A DNA stretch of 64,000 nucleotides from VBCG01 sp037719965 (GTDB taxonomy: Bacteria; Pseudomonadota; Gammaproteobacteria; Burkholderiales; Casimicrobiaceae). The notes under the pieces are model-generated. The model had not been told where the DNA came from. It saw nothing but the letters and a program-made list of their open reading frames with translations, and ran no database searches. Both the position numbers and the translations under genes were made by a program. Positions 32,740 through 42,102 of the stretch are shown piece after piece; the first letter of the stretch is position 1; every line of letters begins with the position of its first letter. The DNA lies in contig JBBJMT010000001.1 in NCBI GenBank assembly GCA_037719965.1, forward strand, positions 434,001-498,000. The letters are read 5' to 3'.

Positions 32740-32953
32740 GCTGGTCACAAGGTTAGGATTTGTCGAGACCGCCAAAAACACGAGCCACAATAAAAAAACG
32801 AGTACGCTCGCGAGCACGACCAAAACACTTAAGATCGCGCGTCGCTCGCGAGAGTTCCCGCCGGGCGTAGTGTAACCTGGGCTATTCGGTCGTGACGAGG
32901 CTCCCCGCGCACTGCTACAGTGTGGCACCGCACCCTCGTACAACCCCACGTTC

Positions 32954-33919
32954 ATGACGTTGCGCCCCGCCTCCGAAGTCGATATCCCGGCCGCTCCGCG
33001 GCTCGCCGCCGTATTGCAACAACTCGCGCGCATCGTCGTGGGCAAGGACGAAACGTTGCAGCTCGCCCTGGCGTGCCTGCTCGCACGCGGTCACCTGCTG
33101 ATCGAAGACATTCCCGGCGTCGGCAAGTCGACGTTGGCGCAAGCGCTCGCCGCCACGCTGGGACTTAACTACTCGCGCATCCAGTTCACGAGCGATCTCT
33201 TACCGGCGGATGTGCTGGGCGTTTCGATCTACGATGAACGGACGCAGCTGTTCCGCTATCACGCCGGCCCGATCTTCACGTCGGTCGTCCTTGCCGATGA
33301 AATCAATCGCGCGCCGCCAAAGACGCAAAGCGCACTTCTCGAAGCCATGGAAGAGCGGCAAGTTTCAATCGATGGCCAGACGCGCAAGCTGCCTGATCCG
33401 TTTTTCGTCATCGCGACGCAAAATCCGGTGGAGCAAATCGGTGTATACCCGCTCCCCGAATCGCAACTCGATCGCTTCCTGATGGCCATCGAGCTCGGCT
33501 ATCCCGGCCCCGCCGCGGAACGTGAGCTGCTGGCAAGTGGTGATCGGCGCGCGAGGATCCACGACTCACCCGCGGTCGCTGATCCCGCCACTCTGGCGGC
33601 GTGGCAACGCGAGGCGGCCGCGATTTACGTCGCGCCCGCTTTGCTCGACTACGCGCAGGCGCTGCTGGCGGCGTCGCGTGGGCACATGGGTACCGGCACG
33701 ACAACCGGTACGGCAGCGCGGCGGGGCTTGAGCCCGCGCGCAGGGTTGATGTTGCTTGCGGCAGCGCGCGGCTGGGCGCTTCTGGCCGGACGACCGATGG
33801 TCTTGCCCGAGGATGTGCAGGCGGTGTTTCCGGCGGTCGCCGGTCATCGGCTGGCGGGCGGCGCGCGCGCCGGCGCCGTCCAGGCACAGGCGCTGATGCG
33901 CAGCGTTCCGTTACCTTAG
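32954..33919 (+). CDS. MoxR-type AAA ATPase
   Basis: The 321-residue chaperone-like ATPase has Walker A IPGVGKSTLAQALA, Walker B VVLADEINRAPPKTQSALLE, sensor IATQNPVEQIGVYPLPESQL and the lid region RRGLSPRAGLMLLAAARGWA. It is the first gene of a MoxR-DUF58-TgpA cluster, whose members act together at the membrane in maturation or stress processes. It is divergent from the HDAC-like gene. Confidence 0.93.
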   Translation: MTLRPASEVDIPAAPRLAAVLQQLARIVVGKDETLQLALACLLARGHLLIEDIPGVGKSTLAQALAATLGLNYSRIQFTSDLLPADVLGVSIYDERTQLFRYHAGPIFTSVVLADEINRAPPKTQSALLEAMEERQVSIDGQTRKLPDPFFVIATQNPVEQIGVYPLPESQLDRFLMAIELGYPGPAAERELLASGDRRARIHDSPAVADPATLAAWQREAAAIYVAPALLDYAQALLAASRGHMGTGTTTGTAARRGLSPRAGLMLLAAARGWALLAGRPMVLPEDVQAVFPAVAGHRLAGGARAGAVQAQALMRSVPLP

Positions 33920-33945
33920 CGTCAATCGTTCCAGAAGTCGCGTCG

Positions 33946-34929
33946 ATGGCCGCGATACCGACTCCCGCACCCTGGTCAACGTTTGGTGCGCGCCTGCGCC
34001 AACGAACATTTCGCACGTCGCCAGTCGACCGCGATGCGGTCGTGCTGCGCCATTCGCGCATCTACATCCTGCCGACCAAACGCGGTTGGACGATGATCGG
34101 CACGTTGCTGACGATGCTTCTGGCATCGCTCAATTATGCGTTGGCGCTGGGGGTGGGCGTGACCTTTCTGCTCACTGGGTTGCTCGCTGCAGCCTTGCTT
34201 CACACGTTTCGCAACTTGGCCGGTATCGAAGTGACGCCGTTGGCCGCGGGCGAAACTTTTGCCGGCGGGAGCGTGGCGTTCACGCTCGCGTTGCATGGAG
34301 GCGCCGCGACGCGGACGCAGGTGACACTCGCCGCCGCCGGCGCCACGGCGACCGGCGACGTGCCCGCCGGCGCCGCGCTCACATTGACCCTCGACGTCAC
34401 GGCACCGTTGCGCGGGAACGTCGCGCTCGGTCGTGTCACCTTGTTGTCGGATTTCCCGCTGGGTCTGTGGCGCGGCTGGGCGTATGTGCATTTTCCGATC
34501 CATGGCATCGCGTACCCGGCGGTCGAGATCGGCGCGCCGCCGTTGCCGCGCAGCTCTGGAGGTACGGACGCGCTGGCGGCAGGCCGCGGTGACGACAACG
34601 ACCTCGCAGGCCTGCGCGAGTTTCAGCGCGGCGATCCGCCGCAACGCGTTGCCTGGAAAGCAGTCGCGCGCGGCGCCGGGTGGTATACGAAAGAGTTCGA
34701 CGGCTCCGGCAGCGGCGGTCCCGTCGCCCTCGCGTGGAACGACCTGCCGCAAGGGCTTTCCACCGAGGCGCGGCTGTCGCGACTTGCCGCGTGGATTCTG
34801 GCGGCAGAGCGCTCCGCCCGTCCCTTCGCGCTTACGCTTCCCGGCATCGCCCTGCCAGCGCGTCAGGGGCGCGACCATCGCCGGGACGCTCTGACCGCGT
34901 TGGCGCTTTACCCGGGTGATCTTCACTGA
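33946..34929 (+). CDS. DUF58 domain membrane protein
   Basis: The start at the ATG giving MAAIPTPAPWSTFGARLRQR yields 327 residues. Two hydrophobic segments lie near residues 50-90 (MIGTLLTMLLASLNYALALG, VGVTFLLTGLLAAALLHTF). The conserved DUF58 piece follows as DLAGLREFQRGDPPQRVAWK and ARGAGWYTKEFD. The gene starts 26 bp after moxR and its stop overlaps the start of the transglutaminase gene by one base. Confidence 0.9.
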   Translation: MAAIPTPAPWSTFGARLRQRTFRTSPVDRDAVVLRHSRIYILPTKRGWTMIGTLLTMLLASLNYALALGVGVTFLLTGLLAAALLHTFRNLAGIEVTPLAAGETFAGGSVAFTLALHGGAATRTQVTLAAAGATATGDVPAGAALTLTLDVTAPLRGNVALGRVTLLSDFPLGLWRGWAYVHFPIHGIAYPAVEIGAPPLPRSSGGTDALAAGRGDDNDLAGLREFQRGDPPQRVAWKAVARGAGWYTKEFDGSGSGGPVALAWNDLPQGLSTEARLSRLAAWILAAERSARPFALTLPGIALPARQGRDHRRDALTALALYPGDLH

Positions 34930-37016
34930 TGAGCCGCGTGCGCTCGCCTGGCCATCCGCGAAAAAGCGCTAAGCCGACCCGCGCGCATGCAATTACGCCG
35001 CCGCAAATCCGCTGGCTTGGCGCGCTGCTGATTGCGGCGCAATTGCCGCAAGCCGTGCATCTGCCGATCTGGGTCGCGCTCGCTGGTTGCACGCTTGTGC
35101 TGGTGCGGCTCGCTCTGCTCGAGCGCAACCGCGCGCGCCCGCACGCGAAACCAGCGCGCATTCCGTCCTGGGCGCTGGTCGTGTTCGCGATCGCCGCCGC
35201 CGGCGCGGTCAAGATGTCGTTCGGCTATCTGCTCGGGCGCGAACCGTCGATCGCGTTCCTCTACATTTTGGTCGGAATCAAATTTTTGGAAACGCGGACC
35301 ACGCGCGACGGTGCACTTCTTTGCTGCCTCGCGTGCTTTTTGCTCATTACGCCGTTTCTTTACAGCCAATCGCTGTTCGCGGCGCTCGCGGCGCTGCCGG
35401 CTCTGTTGATCGTCGGCGCAACACTCGATGCGCTCAATCGTGTCCCCACGGACTCGGCAATTCTCGCCCCTTGGCGCGAGACCGTGCGGCGCAGCGGAAT
35501 CATGTTGCTGCAAGGCGTGCCCATTGCCGTGCTGCTGTTTCTGTTATTCCCTCGGCTCGCCAGCCCATTGTGGGGTTTGCCCGCCGATTACCGGGCAACC
35601 ACGGGCTTGTCGGATCGCATGTCCCCGGGCCAGATCAGCGATCTATCGTTATCCGACACCGTCGCGTTTCGCGTCGATTTCGAAGGCCCCGTGCCGGCGC
35701 CATCGCAACGTTACTGGCGCGGGCCGGTGCTCGCGCGCTTCGATGGGCGCTCATGGACCGCCACTCGTGCGGAGTCTCAAGGCGAATTGGCGCGCTACGA
35801 TGCACCGGCTATCGCCTACACGGTCGCCCTCGAACCGCATGACAAGCCGTGGCTTTTCGCGCTCGATGTGCCCGCAGCGCTGCCACGTCTTCCGGGCAGT
35901 CCGATAGGAGACCCCGGTAGCGAGATCGGTGCGCTGACGCGCGACCAGCGATTGCTCGCGCGCACGCCCGTTGCGCAGCCGCTGCGTTACGCGCAGGTAT
36001 CGGTCCTTCGCGACCGCTATGCTGGGCACCCGGGTCTCGATATTTCGCCAAATGTTCAGCTCCCGCGAGGCAATGACCGCACGCTCGAGTTCGCGCGCGA
36101 GCTGCGCAGCACCTACTCCCACGACCGCGCGTACATCAGCGCCGTGCTGCGCTGGTTCAACACCGAGAACTTCGTTTATACGTTAACTCCACCGCTCGTC
36201 GGCCGCGACCCGGTCGATTTTTTCCTCTTCAAGGAACGGCGTGGATTTTGTGAGCACTACGCAAGCGCCTTCGTCGTGCTGCTGCGCGCCGCTGGAATCC
36301 CCGCGCGCGTTGTCACGGGGTACCAAGGCGGTGAAATTAATCCGCGCGGCGGGTACATGATCGTGCGCCACTCCGACGCCCATGCGTGGGCAGAAGCATT
36401 GCTCGACGGGGAATGGCAACGCTTCGATCCCACCGCCGCCGTTGCGCCGTCGCGCATCGAAATGGGGTTGAGTGGCGCATTGCCGACCGGCGCGCCAGTG
36501 CCCTTTCTGGCGCGACTCGACATTGGCTGGTTGAAGAACGTGCGGCTTGTATGGGACGCGGTCAATCACGACTGGCGACGCAACGTCATCGGCTATAACC
36601 ATGATCGGCAGCGATCGCTATGGCGCGATCTCGATATCGATCCGCCGAAACTGCCGTGGATCGTCGCCGTGGTCGTTGCGTTCATCACGCTATGGGGCAC
36701 AGGCGTGCTCGGCTTCATGATGTGGACACGCAACCGGCGGAACGACCGGGCGCTGGTGTTGTGGAACCTTCTCACTCGCCGGCTTGCGAACGCCGGCCTG
36801 CCGCGTCATCCGCACGAGGGGCCGATGGCGTTTGCCCGGCGCGCGGCACAACGTTGGCCGCGTTTTGGTATCGCGTTCGCCGCAATCGGCGAGGCGTTTT
36901 CGGCGCTACGCTACGGCGCCATGCCAACTGCGCGGGAACGCGACGCGCTGGTGGCGACATTGGAGCGCGCCATCGAGGTGCTACCTCCAGCCGGAGCACT
37001 GCGAGCCTCTACATAG
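34929..37016 (+). CDS. TgpA-like transglutaminase-domain membrane protein (DUF3488)
   Basis: The 695-residue protein has an N-terminal block of membrane helices (DUF3488, residues about 25-200), a periplasmic part with a transglutaminase core and a final helix near 575-600. The catalytic triad is visible: Cys in RRGFCEHYASAFVVLLRAAG, His in SDAHAWAEALLDGEW, Asp in RFDPTAAVAP. It completes the MoxR-DUF58-TgpA unit. The target proteins are unknown. Confidence 0.93.
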   Translation: MSRVRSPGHPRKSAKPTRAHAITPPQIRWLGALLIAAQLPQAVHLPIWVALAGCTLVLVRLALLERNRARPHAKPARIPSWALVVFAIAAAGAVKMSFGYLLGREPSIAFLYILVGIKFLETRTTRDGALLCCLACFLLITPFLYSQSLFAALAALPALLIVGATLDALNRVPTDSAILAPWRETVRRSGIMLLQGVPIAVLLFLLFPRLASPLWGLPADYRATTGLSDRMSPGQISDLSLSDTVAFRVDFEGPVPAPSQRYWRGPVLARFDGRSWTATRAESQGELARYDAPAIAYTVALEPHDKPWLFALDVPAALPRLPGSPIGDPGSEIGALTRDQRLLARTPVAQPLRYAQVSVLRDRYAGHPGLDISPNVQLPRGNDRTLEFARELRSTYSHDRAYISAVLRWFNTENFVYTLTPPLVGRDPVDFFLFKERRGFCEHYASAFVVLLRAAGIPARVVTGYQGGEINPRGGYMIVRHSDAHAWAEALLDGEWQRFDPTAAVAPSRIEMGLSGALPTGAPVPFLARLDIGWLKNVRLVWDAVNHDWRRNVIGYNHDRQRSLWRDLDIDPPKLPWIVAVVVAFITLWGTGVLGFMMWTRNRRNDRALVLWNLLTRRLANAGLPRHPHEGPMAFARRAAQRWPRFGIAFAAIGEAFSALRYGAMPTARERDALVATLERAIEVLPPAGALRAST

Positions 37017-37128
37017 GCTCATCCCGGCCTCGACCTCTTTGAATGGCTCGCAGAACGTTGGGCGCAGCGTCGGTCTCGCGCGGGAATTCGCCGGACCCGT
37101 CGATCCCCGCAGGCGGGGCGACCTGGGA

Positions 37129-37168
37129 GGCGGAGCAGGGGCCCCGTGCTCGCACGGGGATGCGACCC
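37129..37168 (+). repeat. 40-bp hairpin repeat, copy 1
   Basis: GGCGGAGCAGGGG is followed by a perfect hairpin CCCCGTGC-TC-GCACGGGG and then ATGCGACCC. Copy 2 is at 48464-48502 on the other strand, with a changed but still perfectly paired stem. It lies in the 250-bp convergent gap between tgpA and nlpD, next to another small hairpin (CCCCGCAGGCGGGG at 37105). Confidence 0.75.
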
Positions 37169-37269
37169 GAGATGGGCGCAGGGGCCGCCAACGGAAACGG
37201 TTTCAGATACGCGCGATGCGAACCGGCCGCAAGGTGCACCTTCGTGATCGGCGGCCCCTCGCCGGGGGC

Positions 37270-38367
37270 TCATCCCGGCGGCAGGAATTTGGCGGGGTCT
37301 ATGGGCTTACCGAGCCGACGGATTTCGAAGTGCAGCTTGACCTGATCGGCGTCGGTGTTGCCCATCTCCGCAATCTTTTGCCCGCGCGTCACCTGCTGCC
37401 CTTCCTTCACGAGCAGATCACGGTTGTGTGCGTAGGCGGACAGATACGTCTTGTTGTGTTTGATGATGACGAGCTTGCCGTACCCGCGCAGTCCGCTACC
37501 CGCGTAAACGACCCTGCCGCCGGCACTCGCGACGACGGGTTGCCCTGAAGTCCCGGCAATGTCGATCCCCTTCAGATTCGCCGTGTCGGAAAACCCGCCG
37601 ACCAGTTTTCCCTTGGACGGCCATACCCAATTCAGCCGTTCATCGTCCTCGATATCGGCAGCGGAAGCCGTACTGCCGCGGGGCATCTCCGGTTTCGGCT
37701 CGATCCGGATCGGCGCAGGTACCGAGGTGGCCACCTCACTCGTTGCCGACGCCGCTTTCGCAACCTGCCGCGCCGCCTGTTCCGAATACGGCTCCTTCAC
37801 CGCTTTAGGTGACGACTTGTATTGATCGGTGTGGCGGGCCGCCGCTGTGGTTGCCGTCGTGGTCGTGGCCGCCGACGACGGTGCCGGCAGCGGCGGACCA
37901 GCGACTCCCGGCTTGATGTCGGTAATCGAGGGGACGATTTTGAGCGGAGCGGTCACGACCTCCGACCCGCTCGTCGCGGCCAGCGCATCGCCCGGCGGGG
38001 TTATTCGCAGGATTTGACCCACGCGGATGACGTTGGGATTTTCAACGTTGTTCCACGCCGCCAGCTCGCGGTAATCAAGGCCGTGTTCGAGGGCGATCTG
38101 GTGCAGCGTGTCGCCCCGCTTGACCGTATAAGTGATGATTCGTGGCTCGGCGTCCGAGGTAGTGGGAACCGATGCCCCGATCGTTGCGGGAGGAACTGCC
38201 AGCACCGGCAAATCGGACGGCCGGACGGGAAACGATGCGCGATCTTCGACCGGCGCCGGCGCTCGCGACGCGCATGCAACAAGCACGAACATGACCGCTG
38301 CCAGCATGCCGCTACGCTCAATCGATCGGGCGAGCCGGAATGATGGAAAGGTAGGAGTGTCGGGCAT
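37270..38367 (-). CDS. nlpD: NlpD-like lipoprotein: LysM plus M23 peptidase domain
   Basis: The start at MPDTPTFPSFRLARSIERSG is chosen because a lipoprotein signal follows (MLAAVMFVLVAC, lipobox LVAC). Residues about 85-130 form a LysM domain (YTVKRGDTLHQIALEHGLDY). The C-terminal 110 residues are an M23 fold (GIDIAGTSGQPVVASAGGRV, KTYLSAYAHNRDLLVKEGQQ, HFEIRRLGKPIDPAKFLPP). First-shell zinc ligands look incomplete, as in NlpD/EnvC activators of amidases. It is the third gene of surE-pcm-nlpD and acts in cell-wall splitting. Confidence 0.92.
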   Translation of the reverse strand: MPDTPTFPSFRLARSIERSGMLAAVMFVLVACASRAPAPVEDRASFPVRPSDLPVLAVPPATIGASVPTTSDAEPRIITYTVKRGDTLHQIALEHGLDYRELAAWNNVENPNVIRVGQILRITPPGDALAATSGSEVVTAPLKIVPSITDIKPGVAGPPLPAPSSAATTTTATTAAARHTDQYKSSPKAVKEPYSEQAARQVAKAASATSEVATSVPAPIRIEPKPEMPRGSTASAADIEDDERLNWVWPSKGKLVGGFSDTANLKGIDIAGTSGQPVVASAGGRVVYAGSGLRGYGKLVIIKHNKTYLSAYAHNRDLLVKEGQQVTRGQKIAEMGNTDADQVKLHFEIRRLGKPIDPAKFLPPG

Positions 38368-38428
38368 GGAAGGGCGGAGCGGCGCTACAAGGGTAATGAG
38401 GGGCAATGAGGGCCGTAAGGGCAATGCG

Positions 38429-39097
38429 CTACGCGAGGCCGGGAAGCAATGGGACAAATCTTACCGCATCGAAGATTCGCTCTTGCGGTCCTAAAGGTGT
38501 CATCGTAATGACCGTGAGCCGCTGCGTGCCGCGTTCGTCGTCGGGCCGCGCGAGCGGCACCACCATCCGCCCGCCCGGGCGCAGATAGGCGAACAGCGCG
38601 TCCGGCACATGCGTCGTCCCGGCGGTTATCACGATGGCGTCGACCTGCAGCGTCTCCTCCAGATCGCGACTGCCGTCGCCATGTTTTAGCGCCACATTGA
38701 TGATTTTGAGCGATTGCAGGCAGCGCCGCGCCTTCGCAACCAATGCTCCGATGCGCTCGACACTCCACACTTTTTCGGCAATCCGGGCGAGTACCGCGGT
38801 TTGATAGCCGCAACCCGTACCAATCTCGAGAACGGACTTAAGACCCTTCCCGGCGCGCGCGAGTTCCGTCATGCGGGCGACGACCCACGGCTGCGAAATC
38901 GTCTGTCCGTGGCCGATGGGAAGCGGCGAATCGTCGTAGGCGCGGCTTGCGAGCGCTTCATCGACAAAAACGTGACGCGGCACCGCGTGCATCGCTTCGA
39001 GTACGACCTCGTCGCGAATGCCCTGCTCGCGCAGACGCTCGATCATGCGGGCGCGCGTCCGGCCCGACGTCATGCCGATGCCGGATCGGTTGCTCAT
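38429..39097 (-). CDS. pcm: Protein-L-isoaspartate O-methyltransferase
   Basis: Repairs isoaspartyl residues in aged proteins using S-adenosylmethionine. The 222-residue protein has MIERLREQGIRDEVVLEAMH, PLPIGHGQTISQPWVVARMT, the SAM motif VLEIGTGCGYQTAVLA and RPGGRMVVPLARPD. An ATG four codons further upstream (39109) is also possible. It lies between surE and nlpD in the usual order. Confidence 0.95.
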   Translation of the reverse strand: MSNRSGIGMTSGRTRARMIERLREQGIRDEVVLEAMHAVPRHVFVDEALASRAYDDSPLPIGHGQTISQPWVVARMTELARAGKGLKSVLEIGTGCGYQTAVLARIAEKVWSVERIGALVAKARRCLQSLKIINVALKHGDGSRDLEETLQVDAIVITAGTTHVPDALFAYLRPGGRMVVPLARPDDERGTQRLTVITMTPLGPQERIFDAVRFVPLLPGLA

Positions 39098-39158
39098 CGC
39101 GCCGCACAAGCTCCATTCGGCACGTGCGGTTCGCTCAGCCGTTTCGCGGTTATTTCGA

Positions 39159-39899
39159 TCAACGCGTGATCCATGTCGCCACTTCCGTCATGCGTTCGCG
39201 ATTGGTCAAATCGATTTGCAGCGGCGTCACGGACACATGCGCGGTCTCGACCGCGTGAAAATCGGTGCCTTCACCTGCATCCGCGGCCGCGCCGGCGGCT
39301 CCGACCCAGTACACGGTCTCGCCGCGTGGATTTTGCGCACGAATGACACCCTCCGACTTGTGGCGACGGCCGAGCCGCGTGATCTTGAATCCCTGCAGCG
39401 CGGAGCGGGGAACATCCGGGACGTTGACGTTGAGCAACCACGCACCGGCCGCCGCACGCGCGTGGCGCTGCACCAGCTCGACAGCCACTTGTGCGGCGGT
39501 CTCGAAATGAGCGGCCGTCTTCGACGTCAGCGAAATGGCCACCGACGGAATGCCCAGCAGAAATCCTTCGGTCGCCGCGGCGACGGTCCCCGAATAAATT
39601 GTGTCGTCGCCCATGTTGGCTCCCAGGTTGATACCGGAAATCACCATGTCCGGCAGTTGCTCGAGGAGGCCGGTGACCGCGAGATGCACACAATCGGTCG
39701 GGGTGCCGTTGACGAACAGAAAACCGTTTGGCGCGCGCCGTACCAGCAAAGGACGATCGAGAGTCAGCGAATTGGAAGCGCCGCTGCGATCGCGCTCCGG
39801 TGCAACGACCGTCACCTCCGAAACTTTCGCCAGCGCGGCGGCAAGATGCTCGAGACCTGGCGCGAAATATCCGTCGTCGTTGGAAAGCAAAAGGCGCAT
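39159..39899 (-). CDS. surE: 5'/3'-nucleotidase SurE
   Basis: The start at MRLLLSNDDGYFAPGLEHLA is the family start. Metal-binding Asp-Asp in SNDDGY, Ser/Asn motifs in DRSGASNSLTL, MVISGINLGANMGDDTIYSG and AATEGFLLGIPSVAISL are all present. The 246-residue length is normal. It dephosphorylates nucleoside monophosphates and leads the surE-pcm-nlpD operon. A tandem intergenic repeat begins 67 bp upstream. Confidence 0.97.
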   Translation of the reverse strand: MRLLLSNDDGYFAPGLEHLAAALAKVSEVTVVAPERDRSGASNSLTLDRPLLVRRAPNGFLFVNGTPTDCVHLAVTGLLEQLPDMVISGINLGANMGDDTIYSGTVAAATEGFLLGIPSVAISLTSKTAAHFETAAQVAVELVQRHARAAAGAWLLNVNVPDVPRSALQGFKITRLGRRHKSEGVIRAQNPRGETVYWVGAAGAAADAGEGTDFHAVETAHVSVTPLQIDLTNRERMTEVATWITR

Positions 39900-39966
39900 C
39901 GGCGGCACTTGTCGATCGCGCAAAAGAAGACGGCACGACGAAACGCGAAGTATACGCGCGGGTGGT

Positions 39967-40088
39967 TCGCCCTCCACGTTAGGTCGGCGGGAGGTGTTGC
40001 GTCGCGCGGTCGGGCTTAAGCTCGGTCGCGCGGCGACGGCCCTGCGGGACTTGCCTCGGCCTAACGGCCTCGGCCGCCGCGCTCACTC
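39967..40088 (+). repeat. Tandem intergenic repeat, unit 1 (122 bp)
   Basis: The unit begins TCGCCCTCCACGTTAGGTCG and contains GCCTAACGGCCTCGGCCG near its end. It matches unit 2 with a few substitutions and the single copy at 29152. Confidence 0.88.
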
Positions 40089-40211
40089 TCGCCCTCCACG
40101 TTAGGTTCGGCGGGAGGTGTTGCATCGCGTGGTCCGGCTTAAGCTCGGTCGCGCGGCGACGGCCCTGCGAGACTTGCCTCGGCCTGACGGCCTCGGCCGC
40201 CGCGCTCACTC
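40089..40211 (+). repeat. Tandem intergenic repeat, unit 2 (123 bp)
   Basis: Nearly identical to unit 1, with one added base (GTTAGGTTCGG) and about six substitutions. Confidence 0.88.
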
Positions 40212-40320
40212 TCGCCCTCCACGTTAGGCCGGCGGGAGGTGTTGCGTCGCGTGGTCGGGCTCTGCTCGGTCGAGAGCCGACGGGCGCTTCGCGCCTTTGC
40301 CTGCGGCCGGCTCTCTCACG
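40212..40320 (+). repeat. Tandem intergenic repeat, unit 3 (diverged)
   Basis: The first 50 bases follow units 1 and 2. The second half changes to CGAGAGCCGACGGGCGCTTC and ends GCCGGCTCTCTCACGCGCCC, which still pairs internally (GAGAGCCG / CGGCTCTC) and so forms a long stem. It stops just before the TATAAT box of the permease gene. Confidence 0.7.
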
Positions 40321-40326
40321 CGCCCT

Positions 40327-40332
40327 TATAAT
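40327..40332 (+). promoter_or_regulatory. TATAAT box upstream of the iron permease gene
   Basis: TTATAAT directly after the repeat array fits a -10 box for the 40345 gene. If used, transcription would start near 40339, which favours either a very short leader or the internal ATG at 40396 as start. Confidence 0.4.
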
Positions 40333-40344
40333 GACTCGTGCGAA

Positions 40345-42084
40345 ATGCGAACCATTTCGATCCAGTCGGTGGTTATCCGCACCGTAACGCGAACCATGCG
40401 CGGTAATCGACCCGCACTGGTTGCAAGCGTCGTCCTGCTGGCGATAATCGCCGCGTTGCCGATCGCGGCGATTATCGCGCGCGCGGCCGGAAATGGGGCC
40501 GAGGGAACCTGGGCCCATCTCGCCGATACTGTTTTGCCGGAGTACGTATTCAATACGCTCTCGCTCCTGCTACTGGTGGGCGCCGGCGTGGGTGTCGGCG
40601 GTACCGCAGCCGCGTGGCTGATTGCGCGCCATCGCTTTCCCGGCAGCTCGTTTCTGCAGTGGTCACTGCTGCTGCCGCTGGCGATGCCGGCCTATGTGAT
40701 GGCGTACGCGTACACCGATTTCCTGGAGGTCACGGGTCCGGTGCAGACGGCGCTGCGCGACACGTTTGGCTGGACGTATGGCGACTACTGGTTTTTTGAC
40801 GTGCGCTCTCTGCCAGGCGCCGCCGCGATGTTCACGTTCACGCTCTATCCCTACGTGTATCTGCTCGCTCGTTCGGCGTTTGCCGAACGAGCGCCCGCAT
40901 TTGCCGAAGCGGCCCGCACGTTAGGGCTTAATCGGCGCGCGACCTTCTGGCGCGTCGAATTGCCGTTGGCGCGGCCGGCGATTGCCGGCGGGATTGCACT
41001 CGCACTGATGGAGACGCTCGCCGACTTCGGCACGGTCGCCTACTTTGCTGTCGCCACGTTCACCACCGGCGTCTACCGCGCGTGGTTCTCCTTAGGTGAT
41101 CGCACCGCCGCGGCACAACTGGCGATTGCGTTGCTCGGATTCGTGGTCGCCGCGCTCGCGCTGGAACGCGCGTCACGCGGCGCGGCGTACGTGCTGAACG
41201 CTCGCGGCAGACACGCCACACCCGAGGAGCACACGTTGCTGACCGGAATACGCGGGTGGTTCGCGACGTTTATTTGCGCGGTTCCGCTCGCGCTGGGTTT
41301 TGTCATTCCCGTCGTCTTGTTGCTGCGCCTTGTCCGAAGCGAGCCCGGCCTCGCGCCGACCTCGCGATTCTTCGAATGGGCGTGGAACAGCTTGAGCGTC
41401 TCCGCGATGTCCGCTTTTGTTACCGTACTACTCGCCACCTTGGTTGTCTACGCGGTTCGTCTCGCCCCCGGCGCGGTGACTCGCACCGGCAGCCGTGTAC
41501 TGACCTTAGGCTACGCGATGCCGGGCACGGTGCTGGCGATCGGCGTATTGCTTCCGCTCAACGTCGTTGAAGGATGGCTCTCCGACGCGTTGCGCGCGAT
41601 TGGCGGCTCAGATCGGGAATTGCTGCTGACGGGATCGGTGGCCGCTTTGCTGTATGCGTACCTGGTGCGCTATTTCGCCGTGGCGTGGAACGCGATCGAG
41701 CCCGGATTCGCACGCATCACGCCGGCAATGGATGCGGCCGCGCGCAGCCTGGGCGCGGGGACCTGGGGAACGCTCGCCCGCGTCCATGCGCCGTTGCTCA
41801 CGCGCAGCGCCTACGCCGGGCTGTTGCTCGTCTTCGTCGACGTAATGAAAGAGCTGCCGGCAACACTCGTGCTCCGACCATTCAACTTCGACACGCTGGC
41901 GACACAAACCTACCTGCTTGCGAAAGACGAGCGCCTTGCCGAAGCGGCGTTGCCGTCGCTGGCGATTGTGATCGTCGGATTGATCCCGATTGCTCTGCTT
42001 GCCCGAATGGCGCAGCGCCGGCAACTCGCGCCCAGATTTCCGCTGGCGATCCGCGTCCCGTTCGGCGCCGCACACCTGGAATGA
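40345..42084 (+). CDS. fbpB: Iron(III)-type ABC transporter permease (FbpB-like, two fused halves)
   Basis: The 579-residue protein (from MRTISIQSVVIRTVTRTMRG; ATG at 40396 also possible) has about twelve membrane segments in two repeats. Each half has an EAA-type loop: EAARTLGLNRRATFWRVELP in the first and DAAARSLGAGTWGTLARVHA in the second. This double permease is typical of FbpB. It converges on the binding-protein gene 18 bp away. The ATPase is not adjacent; the one at 22037 is the best candidate. Confidence 0.88.
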   Translation: MRTISIQSVVIRTVTRTMRGNRPALVASVVLLAIIAALPIAAIIARAAGNGAEGTWAHLADTVLPEYVFNTLSLLLLVGAGVGVGGTAAAWLIARHRFPGSSFLQWSLLLPLAMPAYVMAYAYTDFLEVTGPVQTALRDTFGWTYGDYWFFDVRSLPGAAAMFTFTLYPYVYLLARSAFAERAPAFAEAARTLGLNRRATFWRVELPLARPAIAGGIALALMETLADFGTVAYFAVATFTTGVYRAWFSLGDRTAAAQLAIALLGFVVAALALERASRGAAYVLNARGRHATPEEHTLLTGIRGWFATFICAVPLALGFVIPVVLLLRLVRSEPGLAPTSRFFEWAWNSLSVSAMSAFVTVLLATLVVYAVRLAPGAVTRTGSRVLTLGYAMPGTVLAIGVLLPLNVVEGWLSDALRAIGGSDRELLLTGSVAALLYAYLVRYFAVAWNAIEPGFARITPAMDAAARSLGAGTWGTLARVHAPLLTRSAYAGLLLVFVDVMKELPATLVLRPFNFDTLATQTYLLAKDERLAEAALPSLAIVIVGLIPIALLARMAQRRQLAPRFPLAIRVPFGAAHLE

Positions 42085-42102
42085 GCTGCACGGCTTTTCG
42101 CA

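Noticed and set aside
31744..33045. A 433-residue version of the HDAC-like protein with an N-terminal membrane anchor
   Set aside because: The extension overlaps the divergent moxR start and lacks family similarity; family members begin at the GTG used here.
36784..37548. A 254-codon plus-strand frame overlapping tgpA end and nlpD
   Set aside because: It lies antisense to nlpD and out of frame with tgpA, with shadow-type composition.
39979..40518. A 179-codon minus-strand frame with three similar repeats of about 40 residues
   Set aside because: It is produced by the tandem intergenic DNA repeats and covers the permease promoter; composition is arginine-rich and no start site is credible.
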